Shown: positions 15,221 through 24,403 of the stretch, one piece after another
How the letters are laid out: every line of letters begins with the position of its first letter
Numbering within the stretch: position 1 is the stretch's first letter
Origin: Psychroserpens burtonensis DSM 12212
GTDB taxonomy: Bacteria > Bacteroidota > Bacteroidia > Flavobacteriales > Flavobacteriaceae
Assembly (NCBI RefSeq): GCF_000425305.1
Contig: NZ_AUDE01000012.1
Coordinates: 103,264-167,263, forward strand
Reading direction: 5' to 3'
DNA length: 64,000 nucleotides
The notes under the pieces: model-generated
Seen by the model: the letters and a program-made list of their open reading frames with translations, nothing else
Told to the model about the DNA's origin: nothing
The model's database searches: none
Program-made: the position numbers and the translations under genes

Positions 15221-17989
15221 TTACAAGGTATAGATCACTCTAAAGGTCACAAAACGCGGTTGAATAAACGTTTCTGAATTAAATACTGAAATATTACCTG
15301 CACTGTTATTTATTCTAGCATCAACATCTAATAGGTTAGATGCTCTCACTTCATATTCCCAATTGGCATCTTTATCTTTTCTATACGCTAAACTCGCATC
15401 CCAAGTTTGAAAAGATTGTGAAGGTCTAACACCATCAGCTTGATTGGTATAGGTGAAATCTGTTCTAAAGGTTATCGATTTCCAGATATAAGCATCAAAT
15501 TCAATTGAAGGTGAATTTGTTACGAATCGTGTTGACGTTGTCCCTTGATCATTACTGTTAATAGAATAATCGTATCGTATGCTCACATTTGGTGCATCTC
15601 TAAAATTTGTACGTAATTCTGGAGAATACGTTTGACTAAAGTTTTCACTTACTGTTCGTCTATTTTGAACAAATTGATTTCTTTTAAAGTAGGAGAAACG
15701 CACAGCCATTCGTGCTCTAATTTTTTTAAAAGTACGTTCTACACGTCCAAATACATTTGCAGATTCATCTGCAAAATTAGAATTAAAAAATGAACTGGTT
15801 TGAATCACATTATCAAAATTTGTTAAACTTCTAATTTGATCGATATTTTTACTATAATTCGCAATAGCAACCACATTCGTATAATTAAAAAGATTAAAAC
15901 TAAAATATCTCAAACTCAAATTATGTGATAATGAATTTTGTAATTCTGCATTACCAAAGCTAATATTATTAAAACTGTTTAACACCAATCCTTCAGCCAA
16001 ACTATTAACATCAGTAAAAGAGTTACTCATATTATATCTAAACGTTAACGTCTCACTTTTTTTAAATTGAATTAATGTTTCAAATTCTGGCAAAACTCTA
16101 AAGAAATTGTCTTTAAATTCAGTTCCAAATTGCGTGTTCTTATTTCCGTAAGAGTGTAAAGATAGTCCTGGAGTAATTGTAAATTTTCCAGTTTTAAGTC
16201 TGTATTTAAATCCTAAATACACATCACTAAAGTTATACTCAGTATCGTTTTCATTTCTCAAAAGAGTACCTTCTCCATCTGTCAATGCTGCAACTGGATC
16301 AAATACAGAACCGTTATCTAAAAACTGAAATATATTAGAATTAAATCTTTGGTTACTTAAAATGGTACCTAAGGTTATATTAATATTACTCTTATTATTT
16401 AAGATATAATAGTAATCTAATTTGGCATCTAATTGATTCGTTTTGATACGTCTCTCTTGGTTCAGGTTATATCCAAATTGATCTCTGTCAAAACCTAAAG
16501 CTAAAGCAGTATTGTCAAAGGCGTCTGGATCATCAAGCGCATCATCTGGATTAACTGGATTGTTATTATTAGTTGGGTCATTACCTAATAGAGCATTGTA
16601 GAACGGATCCTCGTCTCTTATTAAATGCTGCGCTTCAAGTGCAAAAATATTTTTTTCATCTAGCGTGTAGTAGTAATTGAAATTTTGATTGATACTAAAC
16701 GGTTTTACTTCGTTAAATTGACTGGTACTTCCAACTACCGATGACAAGATATCCTGTCGCTCTGAATCTGAAGAAATTCTACCCAAAAGATCGTAATCTA
16801 ATTGATTATTAAAGTTTGGCTTGTAAGATGCGCTTAATTTTGCTAATCCTTGATTAGTGGCTTCTCTTCCAGTTTGCACGGTCTCTTCATCAGGAATACC
16901 CAAATCAGAATTTATATATCTCACAAAACTTTCTTCACGAGTTCTTAAACGACTGCTATTATAAATTAAAAAGCCACTAAAGTCTAGGTTTTTTTGTGGT
17001 GCATAACTAAAGTTACCTGCACCCAATTTTGTTACAATCTCTTGGGCATTCCCAATATTGGTTAGGCCTCCAAGACCGTTATCTCCTAAGTTAATACTTG
17101 TTCCACTCCCTTGGCTTGGACGTCTAAAACCGCCTCCAAAATTTCTAATATCTCGATTGGTCAAAGCCACTTCCCCAATATTATTCATGTCACCAATAAC
17201 GTTAATACTGTATTTAGGACTGTAATAAAACAGTTTAGGTTGCACAAGGTATAAATCATCTGTATCTGCCACTCCAGCCCCTAATGTAACGTCTCCAAAC
17301 CAAAAACTCTCTTTTCCTTCTTTTAGTTTGATATTAATAGCAACATTATCTTGATTATTAGTGACACCTCTTAATTGACCAACTTCAGAATAATTTCGTA
17401 ACACCTGAATTTTATCAACCGCATTTGAAGGAATATTTTTAGTCGCTAATTTTGTATCGCCATCAAAGAAATCTTTCCCATTGACCATAAGTTTATTTAC
17501 GACTTTACCTTCGACTTCTATTTGTCCGTCGGCATTAATCTCAACACCTGGCAATTTCTTGAGGACGTCTTCTAGCTTTCGTTCAGAGCCATCCTTAAAT
17601 GAATCGGCATTATAGATTAATGTATCACCTTTTATGGTCACAGGCATTTCATAAGTAAGCTCTACCGCTGCCAGAGCATTGTCATTTTGGAGCGTAAAAT
17701 CTTTAGTAATGTCTGCTTCTTTAGTTGAAATCGTTTGAGAAACGGTTTTCATTCCAATATAACTCACTTGTACGGTATACGTTGTGTTTTTGTCTAAATT
17801 GAGTTTAAAAAAACCCTTTTCATTGGTAATGGCATACGATGCCATCGCTTTGGTTTCTTTATTGATAGCAATTACGTTTGCCAATTCTAAAGGTGCTCCA
17901 ATACTATCTTTCACGACACCTTTTGCGGTAACTTGAGCACTAGAAACGCCTGCTATTAAAAGCATTAAAACAACTAATAATTTTTTCAT
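15221..17989 (-). CDS. Outer-membrane beta-barrel protein with CarboxypepD-like N-terminus
   Basis: 922 residues: signal peptide (1-18), a carboxypeptidase regulatory-like domain (about 22-105), a plug-like region (LEDVLKKLPGVEINADGQIE around 140-160, with VNGKDFFDGD), then a long barrel of alternating aromatic strands ending in a terminal aromatic-rich strand (FVTFRVIYTL). This matches the TonB-receptor-like 'outer membrane beta-barrel' family that accompanies GLPGLI genes. No canonical TonB box is obvious. It follows GLPGLI 2 after 60 bases and is probably co-transcribed with it. It likely forms an outer-membrane export or uptake channel; the substrate is unknown. Confidence 0.85.
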   Translation of the reverse strand: MKKLLVVLMLLIAGVSSAQVTAKGVVKDSIGAPLELANVIAINKETKAMASYAITNEKGFFKLNLDKNTTYTVQVSYIGMKTVSQTISTKEADITKDFTLQNDNALAAVELTYEMPVTIKGDTLIYNADSFKDGSERKLEDVLKKLPGVEINADGQIEVEGKVVNKLMVNGKDFFDGDTKLATKNIPSNAVDKIQVLRNYSEVGQLRGVTNNQDNVAINIKLKEGKESFWFGDVTLGAGVADTDDLYLVQPKLFYYSPKYSINVIGDMNNIGEVALTNRDIRNFGGGFRRPSQGSGTSINLGDNGLGGLTNIGNAQEIVTKLGAGNFSYAPQKNLDFSGFLIYNSSRLRTREESFVRYINSDLGIPDEETVQTGREATNQGLAKLSASYKPNFNNQLDYDLLGRISSDSERQDILSSVVGSTSQFNEVKPFSINQNFNYYYTLDEKNIFALEAQHLIRDEDPFYNALLGNDPTNNNNPVNPDDALDDPDAFDNTALALGFDRDQFGYNLNQERRIKTNQLDAKLDYYYILNNKSNINITLGTILSNQRFNSNIFQFLDNGSVFDPVAALTDGEGTLLRNENDTEYNFSDVYLGFKYRLKTGKFTITPGLSLHSYGNKNTQFGTEFKDNFFRVLPEFETLIQFKKSETLTFRYNMSNSFTDVNSLAEGLVLNSFNNISFGNAELQNSLSHNLSLRYFSFNLFNYTNVVAIANYSKNIDQIRSLTNFDNVIQTSSFFNSNFADESANVFGRVERTFKKIRARMAVRFSYFKRNQFVQNRRTVSENFSQTYSPELRTNFRDAPNVSIRYDYSINSNDQGTTSTRFVTNSPSIEFDAYIWKSITFRTDFTYTNQADGVRPSQSFQTWDASLAYRKDKDANWEYEVRASNLLDVDARINNSAGNISVFNSETFIQPRFVTFRVIYTL

Positions 17990-18049
17990 TTGATTGGTTT
18001 TTGTTCCTATTTTATTTTCGGAATAATAAAAACGATTTTGGTTAGTAAT

Positions 18050-18934
18050 TTAATTTCTTCGACCGCCTCGACCACCATACATTTCTCTCATCTCGGCAAT
18101 CTTATCTTTCATGATTTGGTTATACTCCTCACGAGTAACAATGTCTCCTTTTTCTGGTCTATCTATCGCTTCTCTTTCTTGAGGGTTCATTACAATTTTG
18201 GTACACAACATGACTGTTTTATCTGCCGTTACTTCAAGAATTAATCCTGGGAGTCCGTGATATTCTCCTGGACCTGTACTCACTGGTATTTGCGGCGTAT
18301 ACCATGCAGTAACAACTACAAATTTTGGCACTTCTAATTCATCAAAAGGATCGTCTGATTCTTTTTTTGTGGAGTCTGCCTTTTCTTCGCCTTCCTTCTT
18401 TTCATCATTACCTCTATTTCTTCTTCGCATGCTCATAAAGTCCATGTCATCAACAGGCTTAATTGTAGTAGCCTTGAAACACGTATACTGTCCAATTTGT
18501 TTGGTTTCGCTTCCAAGCTTCCAATCTAAGCTTGATAAAGAATCTTTTACTAGAAATTGTTTGCCAAAGAATTCTTGTTCTTGTAAAATCAAAAATTCTT
18601 TCACATTTTTGTATTGCGGTCCACCAGTGAAGCTGCTCATCATTCCTCCCCAACGACTATTATTAGATCCTGGTGCAGCCAATTTTTCTTCTTCTTTATA
18701 GGTAGATTCACTTCTATTGAAGTTAAGCACGTAAGTTTTCTCTAACATACTTTTCATTCGATCTGCAATTTGCTTTTTTCGTTGCTCACTCATTTGATCT
18801 CCTCCCCAACCACTCATATCCATAGATGTTTTGGTTTGATAAATAGCTTGACCTTGAAAGTCTTGAGCACTTACTTGTAGTGATAGAAACAATAGTAATA
18901 GAATGATAGAAAACTTAGGCAAAGGTAGTTGCAT
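18050..18934 (-). CDS. GLPGLI family protein 2
   Basis: 294 residues from the ATG at 18934 (MQLPLPKFSI), which begins directly with the signal peptide. Two upstream in-frame ATGs (18955, 18985) are disfavoured because the -7 element lies at 18962-18969, so transcription probably starts near 18955. The hallmark YHGLPGLILEV is near residue 225, after WYTPQIPVSTGP. A highly charged insert (RRRNRGNDEKKEGEEKADST) sits just before it and is missing in the other two paralogs. First gene of a two-gene operon with the beta-barrel protein. Confidence 0.88.
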   Translation of the reverse strand: MQLPLPKFSIILLLLFLSLQVSAQDFQGQAIYQTKTSMDMSGWGGDQMSEQRKKQIADRMKSMLEKTYVLNFNRSESTYKEEEKLAAPGSNNSRWGGMMSSFTGGPQYKNVKEFLILQEQEFFGKQFLVKDSLSSLDWKLGSETKQIGQYTCFKATTIKPVDDMDFMSMRRRNRGNDEKKEGEEKADSTKKESDDPFDELEVPKFVVVTAWYTPQIPVSTGPGEYHGLPGLILEVTADKTVMLCTKIVMNPQEREAIDRPEKGDIVTREEYNQIMKDKIAEMREMYGGRGGRRN

Positions 18935-18961
18935 TTTGTAGTTGTTGAAATTCATGTTGAG

Positions 18962-19012
18962 CAAATCTATATAAAGATTAAACAATTGCGTTGTCTTTAT
19001 AATAACATTAAC
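18962..19012 (-). promoter_or_regulatory. Promoter block shared with GLPGLI 1
   Basis: Minus strand: GTTAATGTTATTATAAAG at the far end and TTTAATCTTTATATAGATTTG-like sequence at the near end, with the -7 element TAGATTTG at 18962-18969. It aligns ungapped with 14950-15000, and the distance from the -7 element to the chosen start (27-28 bases) is the same in both genes. Confidence 0.6.
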
Positions 19013-19108
19013 GCTGCATTTTCGCTTAAACGCAATATTAATACAACGACTAGGACAAGAAAAACACCAAAATGTTTAAACCTCAATTGTTAAACTTTTC
19101 TTAATAAA

Positions 19109-19957
19109 TTAACCTCCAATTCTAATTTCTATACGCTCTCCATCCCCTCTTCCATTAGGTCTAAATCGCTCTTGCATGTCTTTCATCTTCTTTATCAAGA
19201 TCGCATCAAATTCTTCTTGGGTCACTTCTTTACCTTTTGTAGGTTCTATAATTTCATTAGACTTTTTGGGATTAATAATAATCTTACTGCAAATTATAGT
19301 TTGACTACCATCATTAGTTTCAAGAATTAATCCAGGAAGTCCATGATATCCAGCTGGACCTGCACTTACCGGAATTTGTGGTGTGTACCAAGCCGTAATA
19401 GTAATGGTTTTCATTGGCGCCTCTTTGTCTACTTTTTCATGTGAGTCTTCATCTTTATCTATTGTAAAACCGCTCTTAACCTCTTCAACTTCCCTGGTCA
19501 TAGTGGCTTTAAAACATGTGTATTCCCCAATATTTTTTGTGTCAGATTCTAAAGTCCATTCATGTTCTTTCAAACCACCTTTAACTAAAAAAAGCTTACT
19601 AAACGTTTCTCTCATGTTCGTGTTACGTTTCTCTTTTAGGTTTTTATATAACACATCAGATCCTCCTGCACCTATTATTGTCATTTGCATTCCTTGTGGA
19701 TTTGGAGCACCAAGTGATTCTTCTTCTATGTAAACAGACTCTTCTTTATTAAACGTAAGGATGTGCGTTTTTTCAAATTGCTTTTTCAACATTTCCATCA
19801 CCTGCTCTTGCATTCCTGAATACATCTGTGTGCTATCTAACTTAACATCTATTTGTCGTTTAGACTTATATGTTGCTTCACCTATAAATTCTTGAGCGTT
19901 GATTGTTCCGCAGAGCAGAAATATGGACACGATAATTAATTTCACGAGTACTTTCAT
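19109..19957 (-). CDS. GLPGLI family protein 3
   Basis: 282 residues with a signal peptide (MKVLVKLIIVSIFLLCGTINAQ) and the hallmark YHGLPGLILET near residue 206 after WYTPQIPVSAGP. The FNKEESVYIEEE segment corresponds to the one in paralogs 1 and 2. It lacks the shared promoter block found before the other two, so it may be regulated differently or be read from the small gene upstream (gap 89 bases). Function unknown; exported. Confidence 0.9.
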   Translation of the reverse strand: MKVLVKLIIVSIFLLCGTINAQEFIGEATYKSKRQIDVKLDSTQMYSGMQEQVMEMLKKQFEKTHILTFNKEESVYIEEESLGAPNPQGMQMTIIGAGGSDVLYKNLKEKRNTNMRETFSKLFLVKGGLKEHEWTLESDTKNIGEYTCFKATMTREVEEVKSGFTIDKDEDSHEKVDKEAPMKTITITAWYTPQIPVSAGPAGYHGLPGLILETNDGSQTIICSKIIINPKKSNEIIEPTKGKEVTQEEFDAILIKKMKDMQERFRPNGRGDGERIEIRIGG

Positions 19958-20046
19958 TTGTTTGAATGTATTTAAATGTTGATTTTATAGAAAATGAGCT
20001 CTAGAAACAAAGGTTCATTAAGTGTTTTTCAAAGCTCATTTAATGA

Positions 20047-20418
20047 CTACTCTTTATTGTTATAATATGTAATTGCTGCTTTTCTAATTTTATTTATACG
20101 CTTCAAAAAAGCATCTTTATCATTTGAATTTCCCGTCACACGATAGGACACTTTTTTTGTAACACCTTCTGATATTTTTTCCCCGTTACACGTAATTTCA
20201 AAAGAGATCTCTTCATCGCCTTCGACTTCATTTAATATGCTCTTGATGTCTTTCATATCAAAAGTAGTCTTAACTTCTTCTGCCGAGTCTACTGTTACCG
20301 AAACACTCAAATTTGTGATTTTAATGTTTTCTGTGGTCACCTTTCCTTCTAAATTTTGAGCTTGACTAAACGTAACTGTTGCAATTAAAAGTCCTAAAAA
20401 TGTAAATACTGTTTTCAT
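20047..20418 (-). CDS. Small secreted protein, unknown
   Basis: 123 residues with a signal peptide (MKTVFTFLGLLIATVTFSQAQ) and a small beta-rich body containing one Cys (ITCNGEK). No family recognised. It is divergent from the sensor kinase operon and has its own -7 element TATATTTG at 20447-20454 (minus). The three GTTAAC boxes at 20477-20503 lie between the two promoters, which suggests this gene is a direct target of the adjacent response regulator. Confidence 0.7.
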   Translation of the reverse strand: MKTVFTFLGLLIATVTFSQAQNLEGKVTTENIKITNLSVSVTVDSAEEVKTTFDMKDIKSILNEVEGDEEISFEITCNGEKISEGVTKKVSYRVTGNSNDKDAFLKRINKIRKAAITYYNNKE

Positions 20419-20476
20419 GATGTTTTATTTTGTGATTAATACACTACAAATATAATTCTGCCTTACATAGATTATA

Positions 20477-20503
20477 GTTAACCAATGTTAACGTGTGTTA
20501 ACC
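20477..20503. promoter_or_regulatory. Three GTTAAC boxes at exact 10-bp spacing
   Basis: GTTAAC begins at 20477, 20487 and 20497 (GTTAACC, GTTAACG, GTTAACC), one helical turn apart. They lie midway between the -7 element of the small secreted gene (20447-20454, minus) and that of the kinase operon (TACTTTTG, 20530-20537, plus). Regular 10-11-bp repeats are typical for OmpR/PhoB-type regulators, one of which is encoded at 22097. Confidence 0.65.
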
Positions 20504-20541
20504 GATTAGCTTTTAAAGGTTTTAACATTTACTTTTGGAAT

Positions 20542-22104
20542 ATGAACGATACTAAATACAGATCTATACTATATGTTATTGTCATTGTAATACTGTCTAC
20601 AATAGGGATTCAAGCCTACTGGAATTACAAAAACTATTTATCTAGTAAACAGCAACTTGTCAATGATGTACAAACAAGTTTAGATAAAGCGGTGGATGAC
20701 TATTATGCTAATTTGGCCGAAAATAGCACCATTGGTTTTAGCTTTCAAGGTATGAATCAAAAAGACTTCCTTAAGAATGGTAGATTTGATAGTATCATGA
20801 GCTCTATCACTGAATCTGACACCGATGGGTTTAGTGGTATTGATTCTATTAACCCAAGTTTATTGAATGGTGTTTCTGTAGTTAAAGGACCAAAGGCTGA
20901 CTCTATTATTAGTCAAATGCAATTAAACGCTACTGTCGATTTTAAGGATTCGCCTTCAAATCGTATTACAAATATTAATGTAGATACGCTTTCCATAGCT
21001 TCTACAAATAAAGACACCCTATTTTCAGATAAAAGTTTAAGACAGTTTACATCTAAGATTATAATATCGATGAAAACAGATTCTTTATCGCTAAAAGGCA
21101 TTGATACGTTATTACAATCTGAACTTCTCAGAAAGGATATAGGTATTAATTATACGATCAAATATAAAGATCCTTCAACCGATATTGATTATTATAACGC
21201 GGTTGAAAAAGACATAGAATTTATAGATTCGGTTCAATTAAAATCATTTTTAAGCACCTCTTCTAAATCGGCATTACTACCCAAAAACAGTGAATTAAGC
21301 ATCTTATTTAATACTATTTCAAATGATGTCTTCAAACGCATCATTTGGGGAATCGTCATTTCAACACTTTTAGTTTTATCTGTCATTAGTTGTCTTTTCT
21401 ATCTTTTACAGATAATAAAACGTCAAAAACAACTAGCAGAAGTTAAAAATGATCTTATTAGTAATATTACGCATGAGTTCAAAACACCTATTGCTACTAT
21501 TGGTGTTGCTTTGGAGAGTCTTCAGAATTTCAATATGATTGACAACAAAGAGAAAGCGAAAACCTATTTAGAGATGTCAAGATCTCAATTATCAAAATTA
21601 AATACTATGGTTGAAAAGTTGTTGGAGACTGCTTCTCTAAATAGTGATAATTTAGAACTCAATTTTGATACTTATAATATTTCCGAAGTGATTACCACAA
21701 TCACAGAGAAACATAAATTTAATGATCAAAAAAAAATGATATCTCATGACATTGAAGCTGCTGTTTTTGCACATGTAGATATTTTTCATTTTGAAAATGC
21801 CATTAATAATATTCTTGATAATGCTTGTAAATATGGTGGCAACACCATACATATTATTCTAAAACAGACTGTGAATCATATAGACATCTCAATTTCTGAT
21901 AACGGATCATCGTTAACAAAGGTAGACAAAGACCGAATTTTCGAAAAGTTTTATCGTGTACCAAAAGGAAACACGCATGACGTTAAAGGGTTTGGAATTG
22001 GCTTGTATTATGCTAATGAAATTATTAAAAAGCACAATGGATCGATTGATCTTGATCTCAAAAAACAACTAACAACTTTTAAAATCCAACTGTCAAATGT
22101 CTAA
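20542..22104 (+). CDS. Sensor histidine kinase
   Basis: 520 residues from ATG 20542; an upstream ATG-initiated extension is rejected because a -7 element (TACTTTTG) ends at 20537, so the mRNA is nearly leaderless. TM helix 1 at about 8-25, a ~240-residue periplasmic sensor region of unknown fold, and TM helix 2 at about 267-289. The HisKA motif NITHEFKTP has the phospho-acceptor His311, and the ATPase domain has NILDNACKYG, DNGSS and GFGIGLYYANEI. The gene overlaps the response regulator by 8 bases. The ligand is unknown; the neighbourhood of GLPGLI and small secreted proteins suggests an envelope signal. Confidence 0.92.
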   Translation: MNDTKYRSILYVIVIVILSTIGIQAYWNYKNYLSSKQQLVNDVQTSLDKAVDDYYANLAENSTIGFSFQGMNQKDFLKNGRFDSIMSSITESDTDGFSGIDSINPSLLNGVSVVKGPKADSIISQMQLNATVDFKDSPSNRITNINVDTLSIASTNKDTLFSDKSLRQFTSKIIISMKTDSLSLKGIDTLLQSELLRKDIGINYTIKYKDPSTDIDYYNAVEKDIEFIDSVQLKSFLSTSSKSALLPKNSELSILFNTISNDVFKRIIWGIVISTLLVLSVISCLFYLLQIIKRQKQLAEVKNDLISNITHEFKTPIATIGVALESLQNFNMIDNKEKAKTYLEMSRSQLSKLNTMVEKLLETASLNSDNLELNFDTYNISEVITTITEKHKFNDQKKMISHDIEAAVFAHVDIFHFENAINNILDNACKYGGNTIHIILKQTVNHIDISISDNGSSLTKVDKDRIFEKFYRVPKGNTHDVKGFGIGLYYANEIIKKHNGSIDLDLKKQLTTFKIQLSNV

Positions 22105-22774
22105 AACTACTATTTTGCTTGCAGAAGACGAGCCAGCATTAGGACAGATTATCAAGGAAAGCTTAGAGACTAGAGACTTTCATGTTTTGCTTTGTGAGAA
22201 TGGAAACATCGCTTTTGAGACCTATAAAAAACAAGCTCCAAAAATTTTAGTCCTAGATGTCATGATGCCAAAAAAAGATGGCTTTACACTTGCTAAGGAG
22301 ATCAGAGCAATTGATGATAGTATTCCTATAATTTTTTTAACAGCAAAGTCACAAACTAGAGATGTGGTTGAAGGTTTTAATATTGGTGGTAACGACTATC
22401 TCAAAAAGCCGTTTAGTATGGAAGAACTTATTGTAAGAATCAATAATTTACTCAACCGCACACAAGTCCAAAAAACAGCTGATATTATAAAAGTAGGGCA
22501 TTACACATTTAATTTTCCTAAGCAAATATTATATTTTGAGTCTAATGAACAACCCTTAACACACCGAGAATCACATTTATTATATCACTTGGTACAAAAC
22601 AAAAATAAAGTACTTGATCGCTCACTTATACTCAATAAACTGTGGGGAACAGATGATTTTTTTACGGCGCGAAGCATGGATGTCTTTATCACCAAACTGA
22701 GAAAGAAACTTAAAAAAGACGATAGCATACAAATTATCAATGTTCGTGGATTTGGATACAAATTGGTATTCTAA
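22097..22774 (+). CDS. OmpR-family response regulator
   Basis: 225 residues: receiver domain (about 1-120) with the acidic pair D11/E12, phospho-acceptor D54 in LVLDVMMP, and K104 in KKPF, followed by a winged-helix DNA-binding domain (about 130-225) ending with VRGFGYKL. It is coupled to the kinase by an 8-base overlap. The probable binding site is the GTTAAC triplet upstream of the operon, implying autoregulation. The layout is like RprX/RprY-type pairs of Bacteroidota. Confidence 0.93.
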   Translation: MSKTTILLAEDEPALGQIIKESLETRDFHVLLCENGNIAFETYKKQAPKILVLDVMMPKKDGFTLAKEIRAIDDSIPIIFLTAKSQTRDVVEGFNIGGNDYLKKPFSMEELIVRINNLLNRTQVQKTADIIKVGHYTFNFPKQILYFESNEQPLTHRESHLLYHLVQNKNKVLDRSLILNKLWGTDDFFTARSMDVFITKLRKKLKKDDSIQIINVRGFGYKLVF

Positions 22775-22861
22775 ATTAAAAAATCACACCATCTACGATC
22801 ACAATTATAGTTATCTAAATACTGGTTCAATTTTTGTACTTTTCAGTTTTGTAAAACACCT

Positions 22862-23644
22862 ATGGCTTTAATTAGATACATTTTATTGATTTTCACCTCC
22901 ATGGCTGCTGCTCAATCTCAAATTGGGTTAACTCCTGTTAACGCAATCGCTTTCAAAGCAGATGAAATTATAGCTGTAGATAATTTTGAGACGGTTTATT
23001 ATACCATTGGCAATATCCTCTATAAAAAATCTTCTGATAAACCAGCTATTAATTACAGCAACGTTCAATTGGGTTTCCCAACGACAGTTAATGCTTTTAA
23101 TCCATTAAAAATCAACGTGTTTTATCAGGATTTCAATACGATTCTAATTCTCGATAATCGATTAGCCGAAATTTTTAAAGTTGATTTCAATACTAAGCAA
23201 CCTTATAAAAATGTATCTCATATCTCGACTGGCTATGATAATACACTTTGGATTTTTAATCAAGATCTCCAACAATTAGAACTCTATGATTATAAGACCG
23301 ACAAGGTGAGAGCTACAACTGTGCCTATACAATCAAATGTTTTAGCATTAGCGAGCGATTATAATTATTGCTGGATGCTCACTGAAAAATATTTGTATCA
23401 ATATACCTACTTCGGAAGTTTAATCTCGAAACTCGAAAACAAAGGCTACACTTCATTTGCTGCAGATAATGAGAACCTCATTTTAAAAACAGAAACTGAT
23501 CTTTTTTATAAATCGCAAAAAGCCGAAACTATTCGCCCTATTTCAATGCCAAAATTGTTAATAAATCAGTTTTTACTAACCAATGAAACGGTGTATATTT
23601 ACGACTCTAAAATACTTCATAAATACCAACTAAAACTCAAATAA
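22862..23644 (+). CDS. Exported protein, probable beta-propeller, unknown
   Basis: 260 residues beginning with a signal peptide (MALIRYILLIFTSMAAAQSQ). The body has repeated 35-45 residue units with patterns such as DNTLWIFNQDLQQLELYDY and LYKKSS, suggestive of a propeller-like repeat protein, though no named family is certain. It ends 2 bases before the deoxynucleoside kinase gene, so the two are co-transcribed; this pairing is one I associate with Flavobacteriaceae, but it does not reveal a role. Confidence 0.7.
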   Translation: MALIRYILLIFTSMAAAQSQIGLTPVNAIAFKADEIIAVDNFETVYYTIGNILYKKSSDKPAINYSNVQLGFPTTVNAFNPLKINVFYQDFNTILILDNRLAEIFKVDFNTKQPYKNVSHISTGYDNTLWIFNQDLQQLELYDYKTDKVRATTVPIQSNVLALASDYNYCWMLTEKYLYQYTYFGSLISKLENKGYTSFAADNENLILKTETDLFYKSQKAETIRPISMPKLLINQFLLTNETVYIYDSKILHKYQLKLK

Positions 23645-23646
23645 AT

Positions 23647-24261
23647 ATGCATGTTGCTGTCGCAGGAAATATTGGTGCAGGAAAAACTACACTTACTAAA
23701 TTACTAGCTAAACACTTCAAATGGGAACCACAATTAGAAGATGTGGTTGACAATCCATATTTAGATGATTTTTACAATCAGATGGAACGTTGGAGTTTTA
23801 ACCTTCAAGTCTATTTTTTAAATAGTAGGTTTCGTCAAGTGTCTCAAATTCGCAAGAGTGGTAAAGATATCATCCAAGATAGAACCATTTATGAAGATGC
23901 GCATATTTTCGCTCCCAATCTGCATGCCATGGGATTAATGACTAACCGTGATTTTGAAAATTACCGTTCTCTTTTTGACCTTATGGAGTCCTTTGTTGAA
24001 GGGCCAGATTTATTGATTTACTTGCGTAGTTCTATCCCTAATTTAGTGTCACAAATTCACAAGCGTGGACGCGATTATGAAAATTCTATTAGTATTGATT
24101 ACCTCAGCAGACTTAACGAACGTTATGAAGCTTGGATTACAACATATGATAAAGGTAATTTATTGATAATAGACGTTGATAATTTAGACTTTGTTGCAAA
24201 CCCTGAAGATCTTGGTGAAATCATCAATAAGATTGATGCGCAGATAAATGGTTTGTTTTAG
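23647..24261 (+). CDS. Deoxynucleoside kinase
   Basis: 204 residues: P-loop GNIGAGKTT (7-15), the substrate/catalytic DRTIYEDAHIFA with the DR pair at 78-79, and a lid-like RGRDYE around 140. The length and motifs fit the dNK family (dGK/dAK type), which phosphorylates deoxynucleosides for nucleotide salvage in the cytoplasm. The natural substrate cannot be told from the sequence. It is second in a two-gene unit. Confidence 0.9.
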   Translation: MHVAVAGNIGAGKTTLTKLLAKHFKWEPQLEDVVDNPYLDDFYNQMERWSFNLQVYFLNSRFRQVSQIRKSGKDIIQDRTIYEDAHIFAPNLHAMGLMTNRDFENYRSLFDLMESFVEGPDLLIYLRSSIPNLVSQIHKRGRDYENSISIDYLSRLNERYEAWITTYDKGNLLIIDVDNLDFVANPEDLGEIINKIDAQINGLF

Positions 24262-24282
24262 GGCGTTACATTTTGCTTATAA

Positions 24283-24308
24283 CTACAAGGTTTCAAAAAC
24301 CTCGCAGG
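24283..24308. repeat. Interspersed imperfect palindrome (CAAGGTTTNNAAAACCTNGCAGG type)
   Basis: CTACAAGGTTTCAAAAACCT followed by CGCAGG is a slightly degenerate copy of a short palindromic repeat frequent between genes in this family of bacteria. It stands behind the deoxynucleoside kinase. Function unknown. Confidence 0.5.
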
Positions 24309-24403
24309 ATCACAAAATGTCAGGCTTTCACTACTCGCTCTCTTCGAGGAGCTCAAACAGACCGTTCAATCCTTAACGCGAGGCTAAATCAAACTTAATT
24401 GAG

